A stretch of 27,292 nt of DNA, taken from positions 1 to 27,292 of the forward strand of contig NZ_DATFIP010000029.1 of assembly GCF_035270045.1 (NCBI RefSeq), given 5' to 3'. The notes under the pieces are model-generated. The model ran no database searches and was not told where the DNA came from. It saw only the letters and a list, made by a program, of their open reading frames with translations. How positions within the stretch are numbered: position 1 is the first letter of the stretch; each line of letters begins with the position of its first letter. Positions 6,592-15,624 of this stretch are shown in pieces. Source of the DNA: Salibaculum sp035270045. Its GTDB lineage: Bacteria; Pseudomonadota; Alphaproteobacteria; Rhodobacterales; Rhodobacteraceae. The translations under genes were made by a program, and so were the position numbers.

Positions 6592-7793
6592 AGGTAATCG
6601 GCGGGATCGACCCGGTCGGTGCCATCGGCCACCTGCAACTGGAACGTGCTGTTCTCGCCCTCTGCCGTAAGCCCCAGGGTCTCGCCCTGGGAAACGGAAT
6701 CGCCCTTGCTCACAGAGATGTCGGCCATGCCGATATAGACGGTCGAGATATTGTTGCCGTGGTTGACGAGGATGAACTTGGTTCCGTTCACCTCTTCACT
6801 GATGAGCCTGACCGTTCCGTCGGCGGCGGCGCGCACCGGCGCGGCCGAACCGGTCGAGAAGACAATGCCCCTGTTCTGGGGCGGGTTGTAGTCGCGGATG
6901 ATGCTGCCGGAGACCGGGTAGATCAGCGGCGCATCCGTCGCCGCGGGGCTTTGGTCGCCGATGTCGGGGCTGGGCGGTGCCTCGTTCCGGGCGCCGGTCC
7001 CGGTGCTGTCTGCCGGAAGCGGCCGGGCGGCGCTGGGCGGGGTCGGGGTCTGCGTCCCGCGGCCCGGTTCGGTCACCTCGTCGGTGGGCGAGGGGGGCGC
7101 GGTCCCGCTGGCGGGGATCAGGAGTTGCTGACCCTCGCGGATCATCAGGTCGGCGCCCAGCCCGTTCCACTCGGCCAGGCCGCGCACCGGCACATCATAG
7201 AGCCGGGCGATGGAATAGACCGTTTCGCCGCGCTCGACCTGATGGCGCAGGGGTTCCACGCCGGTGGGGGCGCTGCTTTGCGGCGCCTCGCTCGCGGGCG
7301 GCGCCTGTTGCGGTTCGGCCCGGTCGATCGCTTCGGATGCCAGCGTGGTCAAGTCCACCTCCGAGGGGGGGCGGATCGGCCCGGTACCCGCGGCGCCGGT
7401 GGCAGGAGAGGGTTCGGCCACGCGCCCGGGCAGGGCGACGATCTCGTCCCGGCGCAACGGCGTGTCCGGGTCGATGGCATTGTAGCGGGCCAGTTCCTGA
7501 GCGCTGACCTCGAGCCGGCCGGCGATCTGGCGCACTGTCTCGCCCTGGCGGGCGACCACCACCTGGTAGCCGGGGTAGGAGATGACGCCGCGGTTGTCGG
7601 GCCGCGGGCGGTCGGGCAATTCGGCAACCGATTGCGACGTGTCGAACCCCCCGCCAAGGTCGCGCAGGTCAAGGTCGGCCAGGTTGCCATCGGCATCGCA
7701 GGCGGCCAGGGTGATCAGCGCGGTGCCCGCCAGCAACAGGCGTCCGGGCCGGATCACGGACCGGGAGACGGGGCAAGAGGGGCGTGTGAACAT
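6585..7793 (-). CDS. nlpD: NlpD-like LysM / degenerate M23 lipoprotein
   Basis: This 402-residue envelope lipoprotein is probably an activator of cell-wall amidases at division. It has a lipoprotein signal with lipobox LAAC (Cys32), a first LysM repeat (about 58-101, VVARQGETVRQIAGRL), a second LysM (about 183-228, HQVERGETVYSIARLY), Pro/Ser/Thr-rich linkers, and a C-terminal M23 domain (about 295-402). The metal ligands expected of active M23 enzymes are missing: the HxxxD block reads RGIVFSTGSA, and the HxH position reads STFQLQV. As in NlpD and EnvC of E. coli (known from that work), it is therefore more likely an activator than a hydrolase. It lies downstream of surE-pcm, the classical gene order. 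A strong promoter (7882-7854) sits across the end of pcm. GAGGA lies upstream of the ATG. Confidence 0.87.
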   Translation of the reverse strand: MFTRPSCPVSRSVIRPGRLLLAGTALITLAACDADGNLADLDLRDLGGGFDTSQSVAELPDRPRPDNRGVISYPGYQVVVARQGETVRQIAGRLEVSAQELARYNAIDPDTPLRRDEIVALPGRVAEPSPATGAAGTGPIRPPSEVDLTTLASEAIDRAEPQQAPPASEAPQSSAPTGVEPLRHQVERGETVYSIARLYDVPVRGLAEWNGLGADLMIREGQQLLIPASGTAPPSPTDEVTEPGRGTQTPTPPSAARPLPADSTGTGARNEAPPSPDIGDQSPAATDAPLIYPVSGSIIRDYNPPQNRGIVFSTGSAAPVRAAADGTVRLISEEVNGTKFILVNHGNNISTVYIGMADISVSKGDSVSQGETLGLTAEGENSTFQLQVADGTDRVDPADYLP

Positions 7794-7853
7794 CGGCTCG
7801 GTCCTCGGAGGCTGGGGCGATCGTTCTGTCGGTCTGCGTCGCCTTTGAAGGAG

Positions 7854-7882
7854 AGTATAGGGGAAAATCAGTCGGTGCCCAA
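7854..7882 (-). promoter_or_regulatory. Candidate promoter of nlpD, overlapping the pcm 3' end
   Basis: Minus-strand TTGGGC (7882-7877), 17 nt, TATACT (7859-7854). TATACT is the best -10 match in the window. The -35 box lies inside the pcm coding sequence, so nlpD may be expressed apart from surE-pcm. Confidence 0.5.
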
Positions 7883-8503
7883 GCCCCCGACAAGCGGCAC
7901 GAAACGCACCGGGCGCAGTTCCTCGTAGTCGAAACCATCCTCGCCCCGGGTCACCCGGATCAGCGATTGCACGGTGTCGGATTGACCCACTGGAAGCACC
8001 ATGACCCCTCCGGGCTTGAGCTGGGCCAGCAGCGGGCCGGGCGGGTCCTCGGCGGCGGCGGTCACGACGATCCGGTCGAAGGGGGCCTGATCGGGCAACC
8101 CGTGGCTGCCGTCCGAGGTCATGGCGGTGATGTTGGTCAGGTCCATCTCCTCGAACAGGGTGCGGGCTTCCTGGACCAGGCGCTTGTGACGGTCCACGGT
8201 GTAGACCCGCCGTGCCAGGTGGCTGAGGATCACCGCCTGGTAGCCCGAGCCGGTGCCCACTTCGAGCACCTTGTCGCGGGGCTGCACCTTCAGGGCCTGG
8301 GTCATCAGCCCGACCACCGAGGGCTGCGAGATGGTCTGCCCGCAGGCGATGGGCAGGGGCATATCCTCGTAGGCGCGGTCAGCGAAATGGCCCTTGACGA
8401 AGCGCGACCGGTCGGTGCGCTCCATGGCCACAAGCGTGCGCGCGTCCGTCACCCCCTTGGAGCGCAGCGCGTAGACGAAGCGCATCTGCTGCTCGGGGGT
8501 CAC
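7868..8503 (-). CDS. pcm: Protein-L-isoaspartate O-methyltransferase
   Basis: Pcm methylates abnormal L-isoaspartyl residues with S-adenosylmethionine and so starts their repair. The 211-residue product has the family landmarks: AYEDMPLPIACGQTISQP before the SAM site, the SAM-binding LEVGTGSGYQAVIL, the VDRHKRLVQ acidic strand, and the C-terminal KPGGVMVLPVG. Length agrees with bacterial Pcm (about 208-215 residues). The start at 8503 overlaps the surE stop (ATGA), so translation is probably coupled. nlpD follows on the same strand after 74 nt. Confidence 0.95.
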   Translation of the reverse strand: MTPEQQMRFVYALRSKGVTDARTLVAMERTDRSRFVKGHFADRAYEDMPLPIACGQTISQPSVVGLMTQALKVQPRDKVLEVGTGSGYQAVILSHLARRVYTVDRHKRLVQEARTLFEEMDLTNITAMTSDGSHGLPDQAPFDRIVVTAAAEDPPGPLLAQLKPGGVMVLPVGQSDTVQSLIRVTRGEDGFDYEELRPVRFVPLVGGLGTD

Positions 8504-9288
8504 GCCAGCGCCTCGTGCAGGGCATTGAGCCGGTCATGGGCGGTCAGGTCCGCGCGCATCGGCGTGACCGAGATATACCCATCGAGGTTGGTCGCCGCAT
8601 CGCTTCCCGGTTCGGTTGGCGCGTGCTGGACGCCGCCCTTGACCCAGAGGAACCTCCGCCCAGAGGGCGAATGCGTGGGCTCTACGGAGAAACCCGTGTC
8701 GCGGCGGAAGCCCTGCGGGGCCGCGCGCGGGCCCTTGACCGCGGCCGCCGGGACGGGTGGGAAGTTCACGTTGTAAAACAGCCGGTAATCGGCGTCACTG
8801 TCCCAGGCCGCGCGGTCCAGCAGGGTGCGCACGAGGGCAACGCCGTGGACGGCGGCGGCCTCGAACGGGGTGTCGCCCTTCGCGTTGCCGGGGCCGAAGT
8901 ACTGCGACAGGGCGATGGCAGGCAGGCCCTGCAGGGCGGCCTCCATCGCGCCGCCGATGGTGCCCGAATACATCGCGTTCTCCGCGGCGTTGTTGCCGCG
9001 GTTCACGCCCGAGAGCACGAGGTCGGGCCGGCTCCCGGCCATGACGTCGTAAAGCCCGGCCAGCACGCAATCGGCCGGCGACCCTTCGGCGGCAAAGCGG
9101 CGCTCGCCCAGCTGCGCGATCATGGTCGGATGGCTGTAGGAAATGCAGTGGCCAACGCCGGATTGCTCGAAGGCGGGGGCGACGGTCCAGACCTCGCCCC
9201 GGGGGCCCGCGATCTCGGTCGCGATGGCGTGCAGGACCGCGAGGCCCGGCGCGTTGATCCCGTCGTCGTTGGTGATGAGAATGCGCAT
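8500..9288 (-). CDS. surE: 5'/3'-nucleotidase SurE
   Basis: SurE is a metal-dependent phosphatase acting on nucleoside monophosphates. The 262-residue product starts MRILITNDDGINAPGL, with the metal-binding Asp8-Asp9 pair, and contains SGVNRGNNAAENAMYSGT with the conserved Asn and Ser. The ATG at 9288 is chosen because the family begins exactly there and AAAGGGGG lies just upstream. An in-frame codon at 9336 would add 16 residues and would overlap the promoter. It heads the surE-pcm pair, overlapping pcm by 4 nt. Confidence 0.96.
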   Translation of the reverse strand: MRILITNDDGINAPGLAVLHAIATEIAGPRGEVWTVAPAFEQSGVGHCISYSHPTMIAQLGERRFAAEGSPADCVLAGLYDVMAGSRPDLVLSGVNRGNNAAENAMYSGTIGGAMEAALQGLPAIALSQYFGPGNAKGDTPFEAAAVHGVALVRTLLDRAAWDSDADYRLFYNVNFPPVPAAAVKGPRAAPQGFRRDTGFSVEPTHSPSGRRFLWVKGGVQHAPTEPGSDAATNLDGYISVTPMRADLTAHDRLNALHEALA

Positions 9289-9307
9289 GTCCGCCCCCTT
9301 TTGCGCC

Positions 9308-9336
9308 TGTCTATCCACGGCGCAGGCGGGCGGCAA
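9308..9336 (-). promoter_or_regulatory. Candidate promoter of surE-pcm
   Basis: Minus-strand TTGCCG (9336-9331), 17 nt, TAGACA (9313-9308). It would give a leader of about 14 nt containing the G-rich ribosome-binding site. Confidence 0.45.
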
Positions 9337-9342
9337 GGACTG

Positions 9343-9984
9343 CTATCGCGAGATCTGTGTCAGAAGCCGCCCGGCCTCGTCCTCGGGGGGGGTCAGGGCG
9401 CTGCGGTCCTCGCCGGGGTGAAAGCGGCCGCGGGTCGCCGTGGGCATGGGGCGCGGCGTAAGAACACGCACATCAGGCCCGGTCTTGGCGGATTCGGCCT
9501 GCCAGCTGCGGGCCAGCGCGATCTGCGCCGCCTTCGAGGCGCCATAGGCCCCGTAGTAGGGCTGGCCGGCTTGTGGATCATCGAAGAACACCGCCCGTCC
9601 CCCGGTGCCCAGCAAGGGCGCGACATAGCCGATCAGCCGCTGGGTGGCCGAGACGTTGACGGTCATGGAGCTGTCGAAATCCTTGGCGACCATGGCCGCG
9701 GCGGGCGACAGGGGCGCGGCATGAACCGCCGTGTGAACCCACAGATCCACCTTGCCCCAGCGGTCATGGATCGAGCGGCACAGCTGTTGCATGGCCGCGT
9801 CTGTGGTGATGTCCATGGGCGCCAGCGTCGCCTCGCCGCCCCGGGCGCGGATACGGTCGTCCAGCTCTTCCAGGGCGCCGGTGGTCCGGCCCACGGCAAC
9901 GATGTGATGGGCCGGGGCGAGGGCTTGGGCGAGGGCGGCGCCGAGGCCGCGGCTGGCACCGGTGATGAGCGCGATCGAGGTCAT
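9343..9984 (-). CDS. SDR-family oxidoreductase (atypical)
   Basis: This 213-residue short-chain dehydrogenase has TGASRGLG (residues 8-15) for NADP(H) and Y147xxxK151 (AYGASKAAQ). Two features are off: the NNAG structural motif reads VHTAVHA (83-89), and the catalytic Ser expected 13 residues before Tyr147 falls in VFFDDPQ, without Ser. It may still bind cofactor; activity is uncertain. It is shorter than the usual 240-260 residues. It lies 70 nt downstream of purF on the same strand, with a hairpin in the gap, so it may be at low level on the purF message. The substrate cannot be told. Confidence 0.82.
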   Translation of the reverse strand: MTSIALITGASRGLGAALAQALAPAHHIVAVGRTTGALEELDDRIRARGGEATLAPMDITTDAAMQQLCRSIHDRWGKVDLWVHTAVHAAPLSPAAAMVAKDFDSSMTVNVSATQRLIGYVAPLLGTGGRAVFFDDPQAGQPYYGAYGASKAAQIALARSWQAESAKTGPDVRVLTPRPMPTATRGRFHPGEDRSALTPPEDEAGRLLTQISR

Positions 9985-10005
9985 GGCCCGCTGTTATGCC
10001 AGCAC

Positions 10006-10039
10006 GCGAGGCTTGGCAATCCCGTCCAGCGGGCCTCGC
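10006..10039 (-). terminator. Hairpin between purF and the SDR gene
   Basis: GCGAGGC (10006-10012) and GCCTCGC (10033-10039) form a perfect 7-bp stem around a 20-nt loop. It lies just after the purF stop in the direction of transcription. No T-tract follows, so it may be a weak terminator or a processing or stability element. Confidence 0.3.
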
Positions 10040-10054
10040 CGACCGCCGCCGTGT

Positions 10055-11545
10055 CTATTCGGCGGCCTTCATCTGGAAACCTTGCTCCAGCATGTCGGTG
10101 GGTTTTACCGGGTACTCTCCCGAGAAGCAGGCGTCGCAGTATTGCGGGCAACCGTTGTCGCGGCCGCGGGCCTCGCCCACGGCACGGTAAAGCCCATCGA
10201 GCGAGATGAACTTGATGCTGTCTACCCCCAGGTGATCGCGCATCTCGTCCTCGGACATCGTGGCGGCCAGCAGCTTTTCGCGCTGGGGCGTGTCCACCCC
10301 GTAGAAACAGGGCCAGGCGGTGGGCGGACTGGCGATGCGGAAATGCACCTCGGCCGCGCCGGCATCCAGGATCATGTCCTTGATCTTGCGGCTGGTGGTG
10401 CCGCGCACCACGCTGTCGTCGACAAGGATCACCCGCTTGCCCTTGATCAGCGCGCGGTTGACGTTGAGTTTCAGCCGCACACCCATATTGCGGATCTGCT
10501 CGGTCGGTTCGATGAAGGTCCGGCCCATGTACTGGTTGCGGATGATCCCCATCGCATAGGGAATGCCGCTTTGCAGGCTGTATCCGATGGCCGCCGGCGT
10601 GCCGCTGTCCGGCACGGGGCAGACAAGGTCGGCCTCGACCGGGCTTTCCTTGGCCAGTTCGCGGCCGATGTTTTCCCGCGTGGAATAGACGGACTGGCCG
10701 CCCAGGATGCTGTCGGGGCGGCTGAAATAGACGTGCTCGAAGATGCAGAAGCGCGACTCGGCCGGGCGGAAGGGACGATGGCTCTGCACGCCCTTCTCTG
10801 CGGAAATCACCACCATCTCGCCCGGTTCGATCTCGCGCAGGAACTCGGCCCCGATGATGTCGAGCGCGCAGGTCTCGCTGGCCAGGACCCAGCCATCGCC
10901 CAGCTTGCCCAGAACCAGCGGGCGCACGCCCAGCGGGTCGCGGCAGCCCATCAGCTTGGTCCGGGTCATGGCGACGACGGAAAAGGCGCCCTCGACCTTG
11001 CGCAGGGCCTCTTCCATGCGATCGGGGATGGTGCGACCCATGGACCGCGCCATCAGGTGAATGATGCATTCGCTGTCGCTGGAGGACTGGAAGATCGAGC
11101 CGCGCTCGATCAACTCCTTGCGCAGTTGCAGCGCGTTGGTGATGTTGCCGTTATGCGCCAATGCCGCGCCGCCCATGGAAAATTCGCCGAAGAAGGGCTG
11201 CACGTCGCGGATCTGTGTGCCGCCCTTGGATCCGGCGGTGGAATAGCGCACGTGGCCGATGCCGATCGGGCCGGGTAGGGTGGCCAGCAACTTTTCCGAG
11301 GTGAAATTGTCGCGCACGAGGCCGAAGCGGCGGGTCGAATTGAAGCCGTGTTCGGCATCATGGGTGACGATACCGCCAGCCTCCTGGCCGCGGTGTTGCA
11401 AGGCATGAAGCCCGAGCGCAACGATCGACGCGGCATCCGACACCGCGACCGTGCCGAAGACCCCGCATTCCTCTTTCAGCTTGTCGTCGTCTGACCCGTC
11501 TCCAGCATAGTCGAAAGGATGGGCGGGTGGCAGCACCTTGGTCAC
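10055..11545 (-). CDS. purF: Amidophosphoribosyltransferase, Fe-S type
   Basis: PurF makes phosphoribosylamine from PRPP and glutamine, the first step of purine synthesis. The 496-residue protein has a glutaminase domain whose nucleophile Cys27 (ECGVFGTV) follows 26 residues likely removed as a propeptide, HALQHRGQEAGG, and the PRPP loop ILVDDSVVRGTTS. Four cysteines match those that hold the [4Fe-4S] cluster in B. subtilis PurF: FCIFEHVYFSRPDS, PCFYGVD, and the CDAC pair in QYCDACFSGEYP. The start is GTG at 11545 with GGAGGG 7 nt upstream. The gene has its own promoter (11614-11586) and lies behind cvpA, the order also seen in E. coli. Confidence 0.97.
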   Translation of the reverse strand: MTKVLPPAHPFDYAGDGSDDDKLKEECGVFGTVAVSDAASIVALGLHALQHRGQEAGGIVTHDAEHGFNSTRRFGLVRDNFTSEKLLATLPGPIGIGHVRYSTAGSKGGTQIRDVQPFFGEFSMGGAALAHNGNITNALQLRKELIERGSIFQSSSDSECIIHLMARSMGRTIPDRMEEALRKVEGAFSVVAMTRTKLMGCRDPLGVRPLVLGKLGDGWVLASETCALDIIGAEFLREIEPGEMVVISAEKGVQSHRPFRPAESRFCIFEHVYFSRPDSILGGQSVYSTRENIGRELAKESPVEADLVCPVPDSGTPAAIGYSLQSGIPYAMGIIRNQYMGRTFIEPTEQIRNMGVRLKLNVNRALIKGKRVILVDDSVVRGTTSRKIKDMILDAGAAEVHFRIASPPTAWPCFYGVDTPQREKLLAATMSEDEMRDHLGVDSIKFISLDGLYRAVGEARGRDNGCPQYCDACFSGEYPVKPTDMLEQGFQMKAAE

Positions 11546-11585
11546 GAATGGACCCTCCGAATCTCACGGACTGAACCTAGGCTCC

Positions 11586-11614
11586 CACATAGTGCCACGC
11601 GGCGCGACTGTCAC
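11586..11614 (-). promoter_or_regulatory. Candidate promoter of purF
   Basis: Minus-strand GTGACA (11614-11609), 17 nt, TATGTG (11591-11586). It is in the 106-nt cvpA-purF gap and gives a leader of about 34 nt. A short ACGGC-gcca-GCCGT hairpin (11652-11639) sits at the cvpA stop just upstream. No PurR-like operator was recognised. Confidence 0.45.
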
Positions 11615-11651
11615 GGAACGATTACAAAGGCGCGCCGCACGGCTGGCGCCG

Positions 11652-12209
11652 TCACGTCGGGTTGCAGCCTGCCACCAGTTGTTCGTACTGGGTGGTGATC
11701 CAGCCGAGCGCCTGCTCCGGGTCCTCCGAGCGCATGCGCTCGGTGAAGCTGGCGAAAACGGCGCTCGAGCGGCTGTCGTCGACCATGGCGACCTGTTGCG
11801 TTTCCAGGATGGTCTCGTAGACGAAGAAGGCCACGGCCACCAAAAGGATGCCCCGCAGCGCCCCGAAGAGGAAGCCCAGCCCCTGGTCAAGGCCGCCCAG
11901 CGCGGACCGCTGCACCAGCGTGGAAAACAGCGGCGTGAAGATCGACACGACCACCAGGACGACGGCAAAGACCGCGGCAAAGGCGGCGATCATGGACAAT
12001 TCGCAGCTGTCGCCGATGAAGTCGCCCAGCACGGGGATCTGGCGCACCAGCGGCGTGACCCGGTCGGCAAAGATGAAGGCGATCACGGCGGCAGCTACCC
12101 AGCCCGCGATGGCCATGATCTCGCGAACCAGGCCGCGACTGTAGGCCAGCAAGGCCGACAACACGATGATAACGGCCACGATGCCGTCAATGAGGGTGAA
12201 ATCGCCCAT
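11652..12209 (-). CDS. cvpA: CvpA family membrane protein
   Basis: CvpA-type proteins are small inner-membrane proteins, first known from colicin V production and common beside purF. The 185-residue product has four hydrophobic segments: about residues 5-25 (IDGIVAVIIVLSALLAYSRG), 30-50, 65-88 and 105-125. The conserved Gly-rich SRGLVREI loop follows the first. The C-terminal third is soluble and charged. The ATG at 12209 fits the family N-terminus and has AAGGGG upstream; the upstream in-frame codons lie in the radA 3' region. It sits between radA (39 nt after its stop) and purF. Its function in this organism is unknown. Confidence 0.9.
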   Translation of the reverse strand: MGDFTLIDGIVAVIIVLSALLAYSRGLVREIMAIAGWVAAAVIAFIFADRVTPLVRQIPVLGDFIGDSCELSMIAAFAAVFAVVLVVVSIFTPLFSTLVQRSALGGLDQGLGFLFGALRGILLVAVAFFVYETILETQQVAMVDDSRSSAVFASFTERMRSEDPEQALGWITTQYEQLVAGCNPT

Positions 12210-12249
12210 GGTGTCCCGGCCCCTTGTTCCTCTGGCGGTGCCCCCACGG

Positions 12250-13614
<1,365 letters not shown>

Positions 13615-13661
13615 GTTCACCTTTTGGCCCAATTCGCGGGTCCTGTCCATGGGGCCTGCCC

Positions 13662-14105
13662 TCAGGCGCGCATCTGCCGTTCTGTCAGACCCGAGATCAG
13701 GATCGCGGCCAGAACGCAGCCTGTGAAGAGGTAAAGCCCCCAGGCCCCCTCGACCGAAGCGCGGCTGACGCCCTTGACCACCACGACATAGAGCGCGATC
13801 AGGAAAACATCCGCCATCGCCAGCTTGCCCAGCCAGGCCAGCGCGGGCAGGGCGCGGGTGTCCAGCAGGCGAAACTGCACCAGCGCCAGCCCGATGCACT
13901 TGAGGTAGGGGGCGAAAAGCGCCAGCGCGGTGACAATCACCGCCAGGAAGACGTCGCTGCCCCAAAGGCTCTGCAGCCCCGAGACGATGGATATTTCGTT
14001 CATGCCGAAAAGCGGCAGAAACCCCGCCCGCAGCAAGGGCGCGAACCAGGCCACCGGGAACAGCACCAGCAGGGCGAGGTTGCTCGCGCGCAGGGTGGCG
14101 TCCAT
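13662..14105 (-). CDS. Paraquat-inducible protein A (PqiA) domain membrane protein
   Basis: This 147-residue integral membrane protein has four hydrophobic segments (about 8-26, 50-72, 93-112 and 122-140). It resembles a single PqiA domain, seen in FAPYLKCIGLAL, ALPALAWLGKLAMADVFLIAL and the ending TGCVLAAILISGL. E. coli PqiA has two such domains plus zinc-ribbon cysteines; this one has a single domain and no cysteine pairs. PqiA belongs to a lipid-trafficking system with MCE proteins (known from E. coli). The neighbouring mlaE-mlaF genes make a role in phospholipid transport likely, which is inference. Its start overlaps the mlaF stop by one base (TGATG). Confidence 0.8.
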   Translation of the reverse strand: MDATLRASNLALLVLFPVAWFAPLLRAGFLPLFGMNEISIVSGLQSLWGSDVFLAVIVTALALFAPYLKCIGLALVQFRLLDTRALPALAWLGKLAMADVFLIALYVVVVKGVSRASVEGAWGLYLFTGCVLAAILISGLTERQMRA

Positions 14106-14851
14106 CAGCGCACCGCCTCGATCGGCCCCTCGGCGCTGCCGGTGATGAACTGGTGCAGGTAGGGGTCGTCGCTGTCGTCCATCTGCGCCACCGGCCCGGA
14201 CCAGCGCACCTTGCCAGCGTGCAGCATGGCCACGTCGTCCGCGATGGCGCGCACGGATGTCATGTCGTGGGTGATGGTGATGGCCGTCGCGCCCATCTCG
14301 GTGACGATCTCGCGGATCAGGTCGTTGATGACGCCCGACATGATCGGGTCCAGCCCCGTCGTGGGCTCGTCGAAGAAGATGATCTCGGGCTCGGCGGCGA
14401 TAGCGCGGGCCAGCCCGACGCGTTTCTGCATCCCGCCCGAAAGTTCGGCCGGCAGGCGGTCGGCCACGTCCGGGGAAAGGCCCACCCGGCGCAGTTTCTC
14501 GATGGCGATCTCGCGCGCCTCCGCCTTGGGACGCTTGAGATGGCCACGTAGCAGGCGAAAGGCCACGTTCTGCCAGACCGGCAGGCTGTCGAAGAGCGCG
14601 CCGCCCTGGAACAGCATCCCGAAGCGGGCGAGGAAGGCGTCGCGGTCTGCCTTCGTCACGTCCTGGCCGTCAACCTCGATTTTGCCGCTGTCGGGGGTGA
14701 TGAGGCCGAGGATGCACTTGATCAGCACCGACTTGCCCGTGCCCGAGCCGCCGATGACCACCATGCTTTCGCCCTTGGGCACGTGCAGGTCGGCGCCGCG
14801 CAGCACCGCCTTGGTGCCGAAGGATTTATGCAGGTCGGTCAGCCGGATCAT
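14105..14851 (-). CDS. mlaF: Phospholipid ABC transporter ATP-binding protein MlaF
   Basis: MlaF is the ATPase of the MlaFEDB complex that moves phospholipids between the membranes. The 248 residues show Walker A GGSGTGKS (34-41), the Q-loop LFQGGALFDSLPVWQNVAF, the signature LSGGMQKR, Walker B IIFFDEPTTGLDP and switch ITHDMTSV. The ALFDSL and SGGMQKR stretches are typical of the MlaF/TrigD/Ttg2A group and separate it from other ABC ATPases. It overlaps mlaE by 4 nt and the pqiA-like gene by 1 nt. No mlaD or mlaC lies in the window. Confidence 0.93.
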   Translation of the reverse strand: MIRLTDLHKSFGTKAVLRGADLHVPKGESMVVIGGSGTGKSVLIKCILGLITPDSGKIEVDGQDVTKADRDAFLARFGMLFQGGALFDSLPVWQNVAFRLLRGHLKRPKAEAREIAIEKLRRVGLSPDVADRLPAELSGGMQKRVGLARAIAAEPEIIFFDEPTTGLDPIMSGVINDLIREIVTEMGATAITITHDMTSVRAIADDVAMLHAGKVRWSGPVAQMDDSDDPYLHQFITGSAEGPIEAVR

Positions 14852-15624
14852 GCGGAAAAGAACGCCTCCGTCAGAAGGAAGTTCGCCGCCAGGATCAGCA
14901 CCGCGGCAGCCACGACGGATGTCTTGGTCGCCCGGCCCACGCCCATGGCGCCCCTGTCCGACTGCATCCCGTAATAGCAGCCCATCAGCGCGGCGATGAA
15001 ACCGAAGACGGCGCCCTTGACCAGCGACGAGATGATGTCGAGCCGTGTCAGGAAATCGGCGGTGTTCTTGAGATAGGCCGCGGCGTTGAAGCCCAGCCGC
15101 TCCGTGCCCACCAGAAAGCCGCCCATGATGCCGATGATGTCACCGATCCCAACCAGAATCGGCATGACCAGCGTGGCCGCCAGAACGCGCGGCAGGGTCA
15201 GGTATTTCATCGGGTGGGTCGAAAGCGTGACCAGCGCGTCGATCTGCTCGGTCACTTTCATGGTGGCGATCTCGGCGGCGATGCTCGACGTCACCCGCGC
15301 CGCGATCATCAGCCCCACCAGGACCGGGCCAAGTTCGCGCACCATGCCGATGGCCACGATCTGCGGCACCACCGCCTGCGCGTCGAAGCGCGACCCGCCC
15401 GCGTAGATTTGCAGCGCCAGCGCGCCGCCGGTGAACAGCGCCGTCAGCCCCACGACGGGCAGCGAGAAATAGCCGATCTGCACGAGCGCATGGCCGAATT
15501 CACGAAAGTAGAACGGTGGGCGCGCGAGGTGCGACACCGTCTGCCCGACAAAGATCGCCAGCCGCCCGATCGCGGCCAGCAGCCCCAGGACCGAGGCGCC
15601 CGTGGCCGCCAATGCCCGTGTCAT
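14848..15624 (-). CDS. mlaE: Phospholipid ABC transporter permease MlaE
   Basis: MlaE is the inner-membrane permease of the Mla lipid system. The 258-residue protein has five or six membrane spans and the family's core pattern: FTGGALALQ, VRELGPVLVGLMIAARV, and AAEIATMKVTEQIDAL. The start at 15624 overlaps the alr stop (ATGA). The longer reading frame extends 100 residues upstream through alr, so it was trimmed. It would pair with MlaF; the MCE protein MlaD that normally completes the complex is not in this cluster. Confidence 0.94.
   Translation of the reverse strand: MTRALAATGASVLGLLAAIGRLAIFVGQTVSHLARPPFYFREFGHALVQIGYFSLPVVGLTALFTGGALALQIYAGGSRFDAQAVVPQIVAIGMVRELGPVLVGLMIAARVTSSIAAEIATMKVTEQIDALVTLSTHPMKYLTLPRVLAATLVMPILVGIGDIIGIMGGFLVGTERLGFNAAAYLKNTADFLTRLDIISSLVKGAVFGFIAALMGCYYGMQSDRGAMGVGRATKTSVVAAAVLILAANFLLTEAFFSA

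Noticed and set aside
6585..7793. Active M23 endopeptidase
   Set aside because: The HxxxD and HxH metal-binding residues are not present in the translated C-terminal domain.
8515..10209. Plus-strand ORF of 564 codons
   Set aside because: It is antisense across surE, an SDR gene and the end of purF and crosses their boundaries; no conserved motif.
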